Assembly: GCA_023935145.1 (NCBI GenBank)
Contig: CM043700.1
Span: forward strand, 40,776,620-40,840,619
Direction: 5' to 3'
DNA length: 64,000 nt
Origin: Bretschneidera sinensis
Lineage: Eukaryota; Streptophyta; Magnoliopsida; Brassicales; Akaniaceae
Part shown: positions 22,900 to 37,752 of the stretch, in pieces
How positions within the stretch are numbered: the first letter of the stretch is position 1
Layout of the letters: the number at the start of each line of letters is the position of its first letter
Translations under genes and position numbers: made by a program
The notes under the pieces: model-generated
The model's input: only the letters and a program-made list of their open reading frames with translations
Database searches by the model: none
Told to the model about the DNA's origin: nothing

Positions 22900-24251
22900 A
22901 CGCTCAGGACTCCTTCGAGGTCGCCTCGCGAATTTCTCCGACCGAGGCCCAATGAATTCTTTTAGCTACCCTTTGCTGATGAGGGCTTCTATCTGATACT
23001 TTAATGCTTGGTAATCTTCTGTGGCGTGCCCGTGGTTCCTGTGGAAATGACACCATTTCCCTCAGCCCTCATTGAGGTGCAGCGGTTTGGGAGGCCACTG
23101 CAAAATTGCCTTGTCTTGGATCTGCATCAAGACATCATTTCTGGATGCATTGAGAGGAGTAAAGCTTCTGTAGGGCCTGGGGACCCTAGGTTTATCCTCG
23201 CGGAAAGGTCGTCTGATGAGTTCCTGACGCGGGATGGCAGGCCCTTCTTTTTTCTTTCGGTGTCCCCTTCCCACTCTCTCCGAAAGGCCTGGTCATCCTC
23301 CGCCAGCATGTATTTCTCGGCTCGAGCTAAGTTTCATTCATGTTGTCGGGTGGCCGCCTAGTAAGTTTTGAGCTGAAGATCCCGGATCTCAACCCGTTCT
23401 TGAATGCTAGCATCTGGACACTGAGGTCGAGGTCGGGGATCTCCCAGGCCGTCGAATTGAGCCTTGATATGTAGGCTCGGAGTTTTTCCCCTTTTAACTA
23501 GACGATGTTAAACAGGGACTCCGAGGTCTTCTTGGGACCCTTGCTTCTAAGGAAATGTGAGGCGAAGGCATAACTTAGCTTTTTGAACGTGTGGATGCCC
23601 TTTAGTTACAAACGAGAATACCATGTCCCGGCCACCTTCTCAAGAGTGAAGGGGAAAGCTCGACACATTACGAGATCGGAATGCCAGTGGAGTATCATCG
23701 TGGTTTTGTAGTGTTGGAGGTGGTCCAGGGGTCCGTGGAACCATCATAGGGTTTGATTTGTGGCATTTGGAAGTTCGGCGGGAGAGGAGCCTCAAGAACC
23801 TCCTGAGTGAAGAGAGGGTCCTGGATGTTGAGCTCGTCCATGACACTGTGGCTACGACCCTTGAGCACCTCATTGATTCATCATTATATGTCCTCCATTC
23901 GCTTTCTGAGGCCCTCACTGCTCTCGGACGAGGGTCTTTCTCTAGATTTAGCCATCCGGGATGGGGAGGACTCCGCTGCGGAACAGCCGTCGGCAAAGGG
24001 TCTACGACTGGCGGAGCCGGTGGGGGTGGGGTCCAGCCATGACTGGCGGGAGAAGGTTGGCGGGCCCCTCTGTGAACCTCGGCGGCCAAGTCAGCCACCA
24101 GCTGTGAGAGTTCCACGAATTGTGCTCGGAGCGTAGCCATGTTGGGGCTTGCATCGGGTTCGGCTGAGGAACTTGATTCGGACCGATAGATGTGAGTACT
24201 AGCCTTTGCTACTCCTTTACTGGCGTCCCTAGCGGTGTGCTTAGGTGGCAT
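22900..24251 (-). pseudogene. gag pseudogene of element B
   Basis: The open N-terminal piece (24251-23640) starts MPPKHTARDASKGVAK, with a proline-rich stretch and an AQFVELSQLVADLAAEV helix like the AQFQELSKMIASLAAQV of element A. Downstream parts, seen only in broken frames, include a KKEGPAIPRQ-type basic region (about 23062-23310). Frameshifted and not functional. Confidence 0.7.
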
Positions 24252-24304
24252 GACAACTAATGAGTTCTTTAAACTTCTTCGCTTTTACTGTTTAGCGAGA
24301 GATG

Positions 24305-24317
24305 GTGGTTGCGCCAA
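24305..24317 (-). other. Primer-binding site of element B
   Basis: On the minus strand TGGCGCAACCACC follows the LTR end ATCAACA with a GAT spacer, the same geometry as in element A (ATCAACAGATTGG). The site differs from A's after TGGCGC, so B may use another primer or have decayed. Confidence 0.55.
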
Positions 24318-24319
24318 TC

Positions 24320-24785
24320 TGTTGATGCCAAAAATAGGTTTGCTGAGTTGGAGGCCAGGCCTCAAGGAGATCTGCACAGGGGAGAAGATATGAGCTAAAG
24401 GGTCGCCGGAGGAGGTGACTCTGAGGATGCTCCAAAGCTTTTATTAGTGTAAGATAAGGTGTAGGGGAATAACAGCTTTCCCTTTTTTAAGTTCAAAAGA
24501 ATCTGCTCTTTTTGGAATGCGCACCTGAGTCTCTGAGGCGGCCTTTCATCTAGGGCGGTGATGATATAGAGGCCCAGCTGTGTGGGCAATGATTCCCAGA
24601 AGGCCCAGCTCTGTGGCCTTGTTGTCTTGGCTAGGGGCCTTCCATGTATGAGACGGCCCTTGTGTTAAGAGCGGTGTGACCCGGAGGGCGGTGATGACCT
24701 AGAGTCCAGCTGTCCGAGCCTGGGTCATCCGTGTGTAGATCTGCTGTCTATCCTTGGGATGGTCCACGTATCGTCTTCTCATTGG
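24320..24785 (-). repeat. Partial 5' LTR of element B
   Basis: The inner end reads ATCAACA on the minus strand, as in element A. The outer start (expected TGTTGAT) is not found before PMD-like coding resumes near 24790, so the LTR is clipped. It holds two related blocks with the word GGGCGGTGATGA, near 24553 and 24688. Confidence 0.6.
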
Positions 24786-24789
24786 GTGT

Positions 24790-25643
24790 GTGTTTTTTAG
24801 CAGTATCACAAATATTGAAAAGAGGCATGCTTCAGTTGCAGCAAGTTTGAAGAAGCCTAAAACATTGTTACATGCTTCAAACAAAGCTAAAACTCAAGGA
24901 GACAATTTTCCAGTTAGACCTAAAACTGAAACTTTGCCTGAGATTCGTGATTGGAGTGATGAGTTTGAGAATCCAGTAGGGTTGAAACATCAAGCCACTG
25001 TTTCAAGCAGGACTACTACTGTTAAATCAAGTTTTTCGCCATCAGTTAAGGCGAAAAAGACTGAGGTTGATTGCTATAAGAGCTGTGTCCTTCCAAGATT
25101 AAGAGACAGACATCTCTAGATTCTATAGATTTGGATCATATCCCTCTTTCTGAAAGATTAAAATTTCGCACGAATGTTGCGAAGAGAAGAATTAGTGATC
25201 ATAAAGCTTCTGCATACAGCCAATCTGGAGGAAAACTTGTGTCTTCAAGCATTCGCAATGAAAATGTTAGAAACAGAAAGTTCTTCACCACAACAGAAGC
25301 AAGGATTTCACAAAGCAAAACAACTGTTCTGTCATCTGATCAAATTGGGGCTAAAGAAGGGAAAAGAAAGGATGGTGATTTTGCTAGAAAACTGAAGAGG
25401 GTTGCTGAAGAAGGGATGAATTCTACCTATAAAGAAAGCAGCAGGACAAAAGAAGCTAAAGGGCCTTTGAAGATTCCTATGTGTTATGATGATTACATGA
25501 AGAAGAACAAGTTCAATTCAGGAAATTGGAAGGAATGTTCTGAGGCTGGAGATCAAAGTATTAGGAGTTTAACAAGAGTGCAGACGACGCTCGATCAAGG
25601 AATTGCATGTCCAAGAAAGAGAAAAAAATCTTGTGGTTGGTAG
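24790..25643 (+). pseudogene. Probable 3' part of the PMD pseudogene
   Basis: The open pieces are 24790-25119 (RHASVAASLKKPKTLLHASN and on) and 25131-25643 (HIPLSERLKFRTNVAKRR and on, ending in TAG), joined by a frameshift near 25110. The composition is basic and Ser/Lys-rich, with no catalytic motif. It lies on the far side of element B in the same orientation as the PMD 5' part, and HIPLSERLK-like words are known from C-terminal regions of PMD-containing plant proteins. That it belongs to the same gene is inference. Confidence 0.55.
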
Positions 25644-25975
25644 CACCTTGTTGTTTATTTTGTTAATTTTGTGTTTTTCTGTTGTTGTTTTTGGGGGTTC
25701 ACTCAGCAAGTAGCTGTTTTGTATTTTTCAGCTCAAAATTTCTTTGTAAAGATGCGTTCAAGACTTGCAACTAGACTTTGTTCATTTTCAGTGAAAATTA
25801 TGTTCAGAAACTTGATTTAAAATCAAAGGAATTGATTTACAGAAACTTGTCAATGTCTGAATCAAATGGAAGACATAATCAATCCTGAATTCTTCGTACC
25901 AAATCGAAATCTAAATAAACTATGATTTGGTTACTGGGTTTGTAGAGGAATAATGTACTGATACAAACATTCAAT

Positions 25976-26140
25976 TTTCCATGGGGTGAAGTGACAATCA
26001 CCCTAGACGATATGATTATTTTCTGTGGGTTACTCTGCTTTGGGTTCCCCTGTTTTTAACCCTCTAGAAGATAGAGAATTGAGAGAAATCAACGAAAAAC
26101 TCGTTGAAGCTCAATATACTGAGGAATTCTTATTAGCATA
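25976..26140 (+). pseudogene. Second PMD fragment
   Basis: FPWGEVTITLDDMIIFCG matches FPWGEATITLEDVLILCG at 11535-11590. A one-base shift after the CGL codons moves the frame to YSALGSPVFNPLEDREL and on to a TAA. It is about 165 bp with no further domain around it, so it is a duplicated scrap of a related PMD gene. Confidence 0.75.
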
Positions 26141-27437
26141 AGATATTTTTGCACCTGGTGGAAATTTTACTGGTAATTTTTTTAAACTTTATTGATATTA
26201 TTAATTGAGTATATACGGTCGTTACTAGTAAAGTTTTTCAAAATTATCAATTAAGTTTTCACCCGATACAAAAATAAGTTTTACGTCCTATAGAAACAAG
26301 AATTTATCTGATACAAGACAACTTGTGGTTTTGAAAATAGTTTTTAATAAAACAATTATGAGCTCCCAAGATTAAAAAAAAAATAATTGATTACTAAAAA
26401 CATATTTTCTGTTTTATTAATATTTTTTGAAATCATTATGTTTTTAGAGTGAGTAATGTTAATTATACCACGTTTAGGTTAACATGAGTAATTCGACAAC
26501 ATGTGGTGATACTAAACTATTAAAATAATAATTTTACTTTTGAAAAACACTATAGTGAGTGAGTGTCCATTTTTATAGTTCATTTTGACGGTTTGAATTT
26601 CAAAATACTTAAAATATACTCACCATCAAAGCAGACCAATCAAAAACATAAACTAATGAGAAAACATACGAGGACATTAGCAAATTTTCACAATTGGGAT
26701 TTTCTGAAACCAAACACATTCATAGTAACTTAATTTTTTTTTCTGCATATTTGAGAAATCATTACATATTGAAAGGGATGAATAGTTTAGAAAAATTAAA
26801 ATCATAAAAACAAATCCAAAAATAAAATCCTCGTTGGAATATTGCTCTGTTGTAGCAATGTTGATATCTCTCTTATCATCCATGTTCACTTCCTCTAAGC
26901 TCATGTTTTCTTGGCCAGACCTCTGAATTTCAATGTTTTTGTTATTTTCATGAGTATGGTTCCTTATGGGCTGCACATCAAAGATTGGTTCCTTATGAGT
27001 ACAACTTTTTTTTAAACCTTTTCTTCAAATTATCCAACTCCTTGTTTTTTATTCGACAAATGACATATTCATCCTGCCATGCACAACAAAAAAGTAAAAT
27101 TAAAAAAATAATCTAATTAAAGAGATCATGTAGGAAAATATATAAAATAAATAGTTATATTTTTTTATCAAATATATGCTACTTGCTTCATTTCATTTTC
27201 ATTATCGTGTACTAATTTTCTAATTAAATGATTGATTTTTTTTTTTTTTAAATTTAAAGCAATAACGCATATAACAAATCTTCCTCTAAAAAAAGTATAT
27301 AAAAATCTTAAATGTAATTTTCAAAATTATATATAATTAATGTAAATCTATTAAAAGTATTTCAAAAAATCAATTGGCACATCAGGCATCACGAGCTGAC
27401 AATCACTTATAAACAGTCAAATCACATCCTTTTTAGA
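26141..27437. other. AT-rich intergenic DNA
   Basis: No supported gene. A minus open frame at 26677-26976 has low-complexity composition and one hydrophobic stretch, and is not convincing. Confidence 0.55.
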
Positions 27438-27616
27438 AGGAGAAGTTCTTGTTTAGCATATTGTCATGAGAGATACATGACACAATAATTCATCTCACCC
27501 TTAAATCATATGAGAAAAGAGAGAATAAAATATATTTTATTTTCATTCAAGGGTGAGATGGACCTTTGTGACATGTATTTCTCATGGTACTGTGCTAGAT
27601 AAGAATTTTTCCTCCA
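27438..27616. mobile_element. MITE-like foldback element
   Basis: About 60 bp at each end are imperfect inverted repeats. The left arm has AGGAGAAGTTCTTGTTTAGC and TCATGAGAGATACATGACAC. The right arm, reverse-complemented, reads GAGGAAAAATTCTTATCTAGC and CATGAGAAATACATGTCAC, and both arms share ATCTCACCCTT. The AT-rich centre has no coding. The superfamily is undetermined because a target duplication was not clear. Confidence 0.65.
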
Positions 27617-31831
<4,215 letters not shown>

Positions 31832-33089
31832 TCTTCCCCTCTCTCGAATTCCACATGGAGCAAGCATTATGCTAATAAATTTCTCAATTAAAGTTTACAT
31901 TTATAAGATGTAACATCTTCTAGATTGAACACTGATGATGTCTTTCACTGAAAATCTAAAGATGACAAGATGAATACATTTTCAGAACTTTAACTAATAT
32001 TTTTCCAGTAAAATGAAATATTAATGATCTTGGACGAGAAAATGGCACAAGTACATTGATAGTTGTTGTATTCTTAGGCTAGGCCCTAAGAATGTAGTTT
32101 ACGATGTTTGTCTTTCTGGAGTTTGATTTGACCGAGATGGAAGGTAGTTTATCGGCATTGTTGATTGGGATGAACTAGTACTGCATTTAGAAGGGAGATG
32201 GAGGTAGGTTCAGAAAGAGAGAGAGGGGCAGGTTAAGGTAGACTTAGCCAAGTGAAAGGGTCAGCTGAGCTGCTTGAGCATAGAATTAAAAAGAATGGAT
32301 TCTCTTGGGGACTTATGTGATGATTTAACCCATACTCATTGTCCAAGGCCTATGATTATGTGCTCTTGCTTGATCACTTCTTGCTTACTCTCTTCCACAT
32401 AATGAGGGATGTTTATAGGGGGTTAACGTACATTCATACAACTATCACGATGTTTGATTGCACAAAATGGTGATATGACAACTGACACATCAATCTTTTC
32501 TAACATAACATAACCTATTACATGGGTAAAAAATTTCATAAGTTGGTTTTACTATTTAATTCTCTCTTTACCTTATCTCTCGATTTAGCTACTATGAAAT
32601 CCGAAGGACGTGCAACTAACACAAAGATAACACTTGAAAAATAACAAGAAATTAGCACTTGATTTAGAGGAAAGAAGAGCCAAAAACGAACCAATTTATA
32701 AGATATTCGAGTTTGAGTTAATAGGGCACGAAGACATGAAAGAATCTTAGCTAGCACACATTTTCACCTTGGTCTAAGCCAAGCCTACAGTGGAACTTTA
32801 TTTAAGGGGTATCGGGTTTAGTGCACACCATTCTTCTGCTCATTCATCATTCATTAAAAGCCCTAATGCGTAGTCAAACATAGCATCCATCAAAGTAGAA
32901 GTTAACAAATTAAGAGATTGAAAAAATAAACGTGGTATAAAATATTAAACCCTAATTCATGTTCCTAATGTAATCCTAATACTTCATGACATGTTGTCAA
33001 ACAATTGAACTAAGCAAAACTAAACGTGTAATGATTTATGCATGAATAACCGTGGTTTTGCAGCAGGGCGGAAACCTTAATTAGGGCGC
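31832..33089. other. Intergenic DNA downstream of the carboxypeptidase gene
   Basis: Probable 3' UTR first (AATAAATTTC near 31875 could serve as a poly(A) signal), then AT-rich DNA with no supported gene. Confidence 0.5.
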
Positions 33090-33270
33090 CTTAAGTTTCT
33101 TATAAATACTCTCTATGTACTGAACATCTCTATGTAATGAGAGCACATTGTAACGAGAGATTTAAGAGGTTGATTATAATGAAACTTCTTGTGGGATATA
33201 GCTCTATTTTGGGTGAATTTGGATATATCGTGTCTTATTATTTTCTTTCTGTTTATTATTCGTGTGATTG
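33090..33270 (+). mobile_element. Possible LTR remnant (Copia-like R/U5)
   Basis: A TATAAATACTCTC box is followed by GAGAGCACATTGTAACGAGAG, GGGATATAGCTC and TTTCTGTTTATTATTCGTG, the kind of word order seen in R-U5 of plant Copia LTRs. No partner LTR, PBS or coding part is seen, so it could be a solo LTR piece or a chance resemblance. Confidence 0.35.
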
Positions 33271-33789
33271 ACAGGTCTCAAATCGTTCAATAATCCTTAT
33301 ATGATGCAACCCTAAACATATAATTCTTATATGATGTAACCCTAAAACATATAACCCGTATTATGTCATATTCATGATTTTTATTCAAGAAGTAAAATAA
33401 TTGTAAAAAGCTAGAGCCATGATGAACACAAACCTTAAATTGGGGTTTAATATGCAAGTTCTTGATTGGTGTATTAGTGCTCTTTGTGAGAATCAATAGG
33501 TTGTGATCCTTTTCATTGAATTGCGCCTCACCTTGCAAGCTAGGGCCATGATCAACACACACCTTGAATGGAGCTGATCATGCACGTAAGACTGCTTCCT
33601 ATCAATGGCTTATGATGCTCTTCTTAATATTACGCCCCACCTCACAACCTCCTATTCGGTTGGTATTGATTGGTGCTTCCAGAGTTATTAAATCTTCCAG
33701 ATTTGATGAATTAAAAACTCTCAAAAGAGTCTTTGAATCGCCTGGAAAATCATCTTAGATAGCTCAAACCACAAATTCTCATCACTAAG
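33271..33789. other. Intergenic DNA with short direct duplications
   Basis: Two short duplications are visible: CTTATATGATG...ACCCTAAA...CATATAA at 33296 and 33330, and GCTAGRGCCATGATSAACAC at about 33411 and 33539. No gene is supported. Confidence 0.5.
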
Positions 33790-34444
33790 TAGGGATGATA
33801 ATTTTGTTCAAAACCGCGGGTTTGTCCTGCCCCGTTTGGGGATTAATATGGGGATGGGAAAAAAAATTTCTTCCTTGGCCGGGAAGGGGATATAGGTCCC
33901 CCTCTCGAATTTCCCGAACCCTATGAATAATATATTATATTTTTCATCACATTTTTTTATTAAATGAATTTATTGAATTTCTACTTCAAATTTACAAGAT
34001 TTTAACTTTAATAATTCATGTTTTAATGATAATTTATAAAATTCATGTCTTATAAATACCACTTGCACATCCTCTTTTATAAATACCACTTGCACTTCCT
34101 CATCTATAATACTTTATTTCTTAATAATCACAAGACTAACTTAGGCTTTAACAAGTAAAAATGTTAAAATTTTTGGCCTTACCCAACTTTAGCTTTTAAA
34201 AGTCCCCTTTTTATGGGCTATTGGCTTAAAATACTTTAAATTTTATGTAGTCTCATGATTTAGGATTTGCTGAGAAAATCCCCCCCAAAGACCTGATTCA
34301 ACGTAGAGAACTGAGATGGTGAAAAAAATTTCCCCACCTTCATCCCCAAAGACGAGGATGGGGAATTTTTTTTTCCCGTGAGCTTGGGGCGGACAGAAAT
34401 AGGGAATCCAACCCCGCTCTTTCCCTGCCCCGTTTCCATCCCTA
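33790..34444. mobile_element. hAT-like non-autonomous element
   Basis: The left end reads TAGGGATGATAAT with CGGGTTTGTCCTGCCCCGTTTGGGG following. The right end, reverse-complemented, reads TAGGGATGGAAACGGGGCAG. TAGGGATGGMAAC-type ends with GGGGCGGG subterminal repeats are known from plant hAT-like MITEs. The flanking octamers (TCACTAAG and CCTTTAAG) match at five of eight positions, so the 8-bp target duplication is eroded or uncertain. The interior has inverted pairs of GGGGATGGGGAAATTTTTT-like words and no coding. Confidence 0.6.
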
Positions 34445-34742
34445 CCTTTAAGATATAAAACATCTCAAAGATTCCATAATGCTTCCAAACTCCCCTTCAA
34501 TGCCAATCCATAACCTACTTATAGAGAAACTATTGTAAAACGATGATTCATAATTGGTTAAGAGGCTTCTTAACCCTTCTTTAAGTTGGAAAACCAGTTT
34601 AGGAAAGGTGGAAAGGGTCTCGTTCCAAAACAGAAAATTTAAAACTTATATAGTAGACTGCATGAAAATTCGGTAAGGTAATGAAAGATCCAACATTGTT
34701 CACTTTATTGATGGTATGTCAGCATTAAAAATGAATGAGTGG

Positions 34743-34806
34743 TTTGGGTAATACTTTAAATGGAGATTAAAGTAATCCTTTTTTTATATTTAAAGTATTA
34801 CCCAAA
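34743..34806. repeat. Perfect 19-bp inverted repeat (hairpin)
   Basis: The arms 34743-34761 (TTTGGGTAATACTTTAAAT) and 34788-34806 are exactly complementary, around a 26-nt loop. It could be a tiny foldback element or an extruding hairpin. Confidence 0.8.
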
Positions 34807-37708
34807 TCAAGGTTTAATTAGCTTTCTAACTATGATAACTTAATCTTATAAACATAAAAGAAACGAACTATGTATATTCATGCGTTTGAAAAGTCTTTTC
34901 TACTGCAGGGCTAAAAAGACAAATGAAAATTTTATGGTACGGAGAAGAACCCATGAAAATGACGGAAGGGATCAAGAAAGTTAAATAATTAACGGACTGA
35001 CTTGATTGAAAATTAATATAATGAGAAGAACTTGAATGAAAAAATAAATAAATCCTCAAAAACCAACTTAGAATTAATCAATAACCTCAAGAATGAACTT
35101 GCATATTAAACCAGTCAATAGAGTAGAAGTTCATTCACACAGAATCATTGTGATAGAGCTCAACAAAAATCTTTAGTATTTTCCTTTGCGAAAAAGTATG
35201 GTAAAAGGCGCTCGTGATGGTATCTTTTGTTTAGTATAATCACAAGAGTTATCTGCTAAGAAATCAACATTAAGAAAAACTTATATAAATAGATAATTCA
35301 TGGACTATCAACATTTTTTTATGATTTGACAAGAGAGAGATATGTGTGTCTATATATATATATATTAATTTCTTTATTATATGTTTAGTAGAGATTATAT
35401 AAAAAAAAAATTTTAATTTTAATTTTTAGTTAAAACGATTAACTTTACCTCCAGTAGAATACCTTAATTTTCTTTCCTTTTTTTATCGAAAAGCAAGCAA
35501 AAAGGAATTGATTTTCAAAATAGCAATTTGCTTTTATAATCTCTAACATTTTAATCAAAGAACAAGAAAACAACAACAAAAATATCTTCAAATAACAACA
35601 AATAAGTATTAGTACTATTTTCTTTTTAATTTTATTGCCGGAAACTAAGCAACGATCAATTTCATCTTTGTCGGACCAAAAATAAGGTTTGTGTTAGAAT
35701 GATCAATGAAAACGATCCAAAATGGTACAATAAGTTGGATTGGATTAGGTTTTTTAGACACTAGATTGGGTTTAGGTCAAAAAATTTTTGAACGTATCTG
35801 TTTGGGTTGGTTGATGGGTTTAATTTTGTAACCTGATCAAAACCAGTAACTTAGTGAATATATATTTTATTATTCTGATATTGTGTCACCATCAAATTCT
35901 AGTTGACATGAGAAAATACTTTGATAATCATAAGTAATACCGTTAAATCTTATTAAATCACATATATCATGATTAGTTAGTATCTAAAACATTAAATAAG
36001 TATTAAAAATAATTACTTTCAATTAATGCTTGTATAAAATTTTCATAAAAAATATACTTGTGTAAAATTTAATCTTGCTATCAACTTTGCTAATACTAAT
36101 TAACTTGAGTGAGTAGTTGTCACATATAGAAAAGTAATTTATGTCTTAAGTTCTATGGTTTATCTTTTTTTATTTAATTTTATGTTATCAAAACAAAGTG
36201 ATGATTTTAAGAAAATGAAATAAAATGGACAGTAAAATAATTCGAATTAAAACCAACTCAATAAAACATGTGTCATATGCAAATTTTTTCCTGAGTATAT
36301 ATAAAAAAAATTTTAAAATGAGAGAACTTCGAAAAAAAAGGATTTTTACTTAAGTCGAGAACAAGATTTGATTCATTTTCTTTATTTTGTTCAACTAATC
36401 TGAGGTATATTATGCAAATCTATTTATTTGAAAGATCCTAACTAAACTATAATAATTGTGGGCTTTTACCATTTGCTAATAGCAAAAATGAATTGTGTAA
36501 GATTTTTTTTTTCGCTTTTGCTTAAAAGTATTTGACACAATTTTTGTTTTTCTAAAAATACAATTTCATAAACTCAAACAATTTATTTACAAACAAATGA
36601 ATTTTAGGATTTACAATTAACTCTACACGTGAGCTTTTTTATAAATGAATTTTACTGTTTAAGTAAAAATATACCAAACATTAAAAGTTTTGCTTGTAAA
36701 TGAATTATAGTTTCAGTTCATTTGAAAACAAAGTGTTAATTCATTTATAAATTAATTATAATTACAATTCATTTAAAAATAAATTGAATTTTATAATTGA
36801 ATCCATACCCAACAGAGTGTTTGAGAAGAATACTGGAAGAAAAAAAAGAGGAAGAGAAAATCGAGAGAGATAATTAATGAAAAAAAATCAATGTTTTCAT
36901 CACATGTTTGATAATTATGATAGAAATGTGAGAGGAAATAAAGAAATGATAAAAAAATAGTTTATTTTAATTTGGAAGGATTATGATTTATATATATAGA
37001 AAAAAAAATCAATTCATTCACTTCTCTTGTCAAAAAAAAAATAAAAAAAATGTTTGTCTAACCCTTATTTATAAAATGTATAACATGACAAGAAGTATTT
37101 TTAACCATCAGAAAAAAAAAATATTTGTCCTTTTCTTTTTTCTCGTATCATCTTATAATAAAAAATATTTTTATATCATATATCTTTCATAAGTTAGAAT
37201 TAAACAAAAATTTCTCTTTTTATCTTTTACTGAATAAAATTGCAATGATGAAAATTGCTTTCCATTCATTTCTCTCTCTCACTCTCTCTCTCTCTTCTTT
37301 CATTAAAAGTTTTCATCTATCTCTCTTCTTTCATTAAAAGTTTCCATCCAATCATTGACCAGTGTAGCTACAAATATACACCATTTAATTGATAGTACAA
37401 TTATTATTTTCTTTTCGATTTTTGCACTAGAAAATAGTACTGTACTACTTAAAATGAGAGGCAGGAACAACATATAGTTAAATTACCAATAAACCCTACC
37501 TCCCACCTTTCATTTCTTTGGTTGTCCTTTGGCTAGGCTTACATTATTGTCATAAAAAAAATGGAATAAATGGTACTTACAAACATACGAAGATTTATAG
37601 TTTATTTAGTCATGAATCTACTTCTTTAAAGAAGCTCAACAATTTTTAGGACCTTCAAAGTGTACCAGCTTGAATTGAAGATTGGGTACAAAGATAAGCA
37701 GCAGTGTG

Positions 37709-37709
<1 letters not shown>
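34807..37709. other. Very AT-rich intergenic DNA
   Basis: Long A/T runs, frequent AATTCATTT-like words (36600-36790) and CT tracts near 37270-37330. Open frames at 36983-37337 are Phe/Ile/Lys-rich artefacts of composition. No gene is supported. Confidence 0.6.

Positions 37710-37748
<39 letters not shown>
37710..37748. repeat. (TA)n microsatellite
   Basis: About 19 uninterrupted TA dinucleotides; likely length-variable. Confidence 0.9.

Positions 37749-37752
<4 letters not shown>

Larger units (their letters stand above)
12541..24790 (-). mobile_element. Element B: Tat-lineage retrotransposon inserted in the PMD pseudogene
   Basis: On the minus strand, reading from right to left, it has a partial 5' LTR (24320 to about 24785), PBS, gag, protease, RT, two RNase H domains and integrase. 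An antisense extra ORF (plus) follows. Athila-type element C (14902-20321) splits it between the second RNase H and integrase. The left end lacks the 3' LTR and the N-terminal half of the extra ORF. The right LTR lacks its expected TGTTGAT start. Both ends are therefore truncated or eroded, and no target-site duplication can be read. The junctions with the PMD gene are approximate. Confidence 0.75.

Noticed and set aside
26677..26976. Minus-strand open frame with a hydrophobic segment
   Set aside because: Low-complexity Asn/Lys/Ile-rich peptide with no motif.
36983..37337. Two overlapping plus-strand open frames
   Set aside because: Phe/Lys/Ser-rich peptides arising from poly-A/T and CT tracts.
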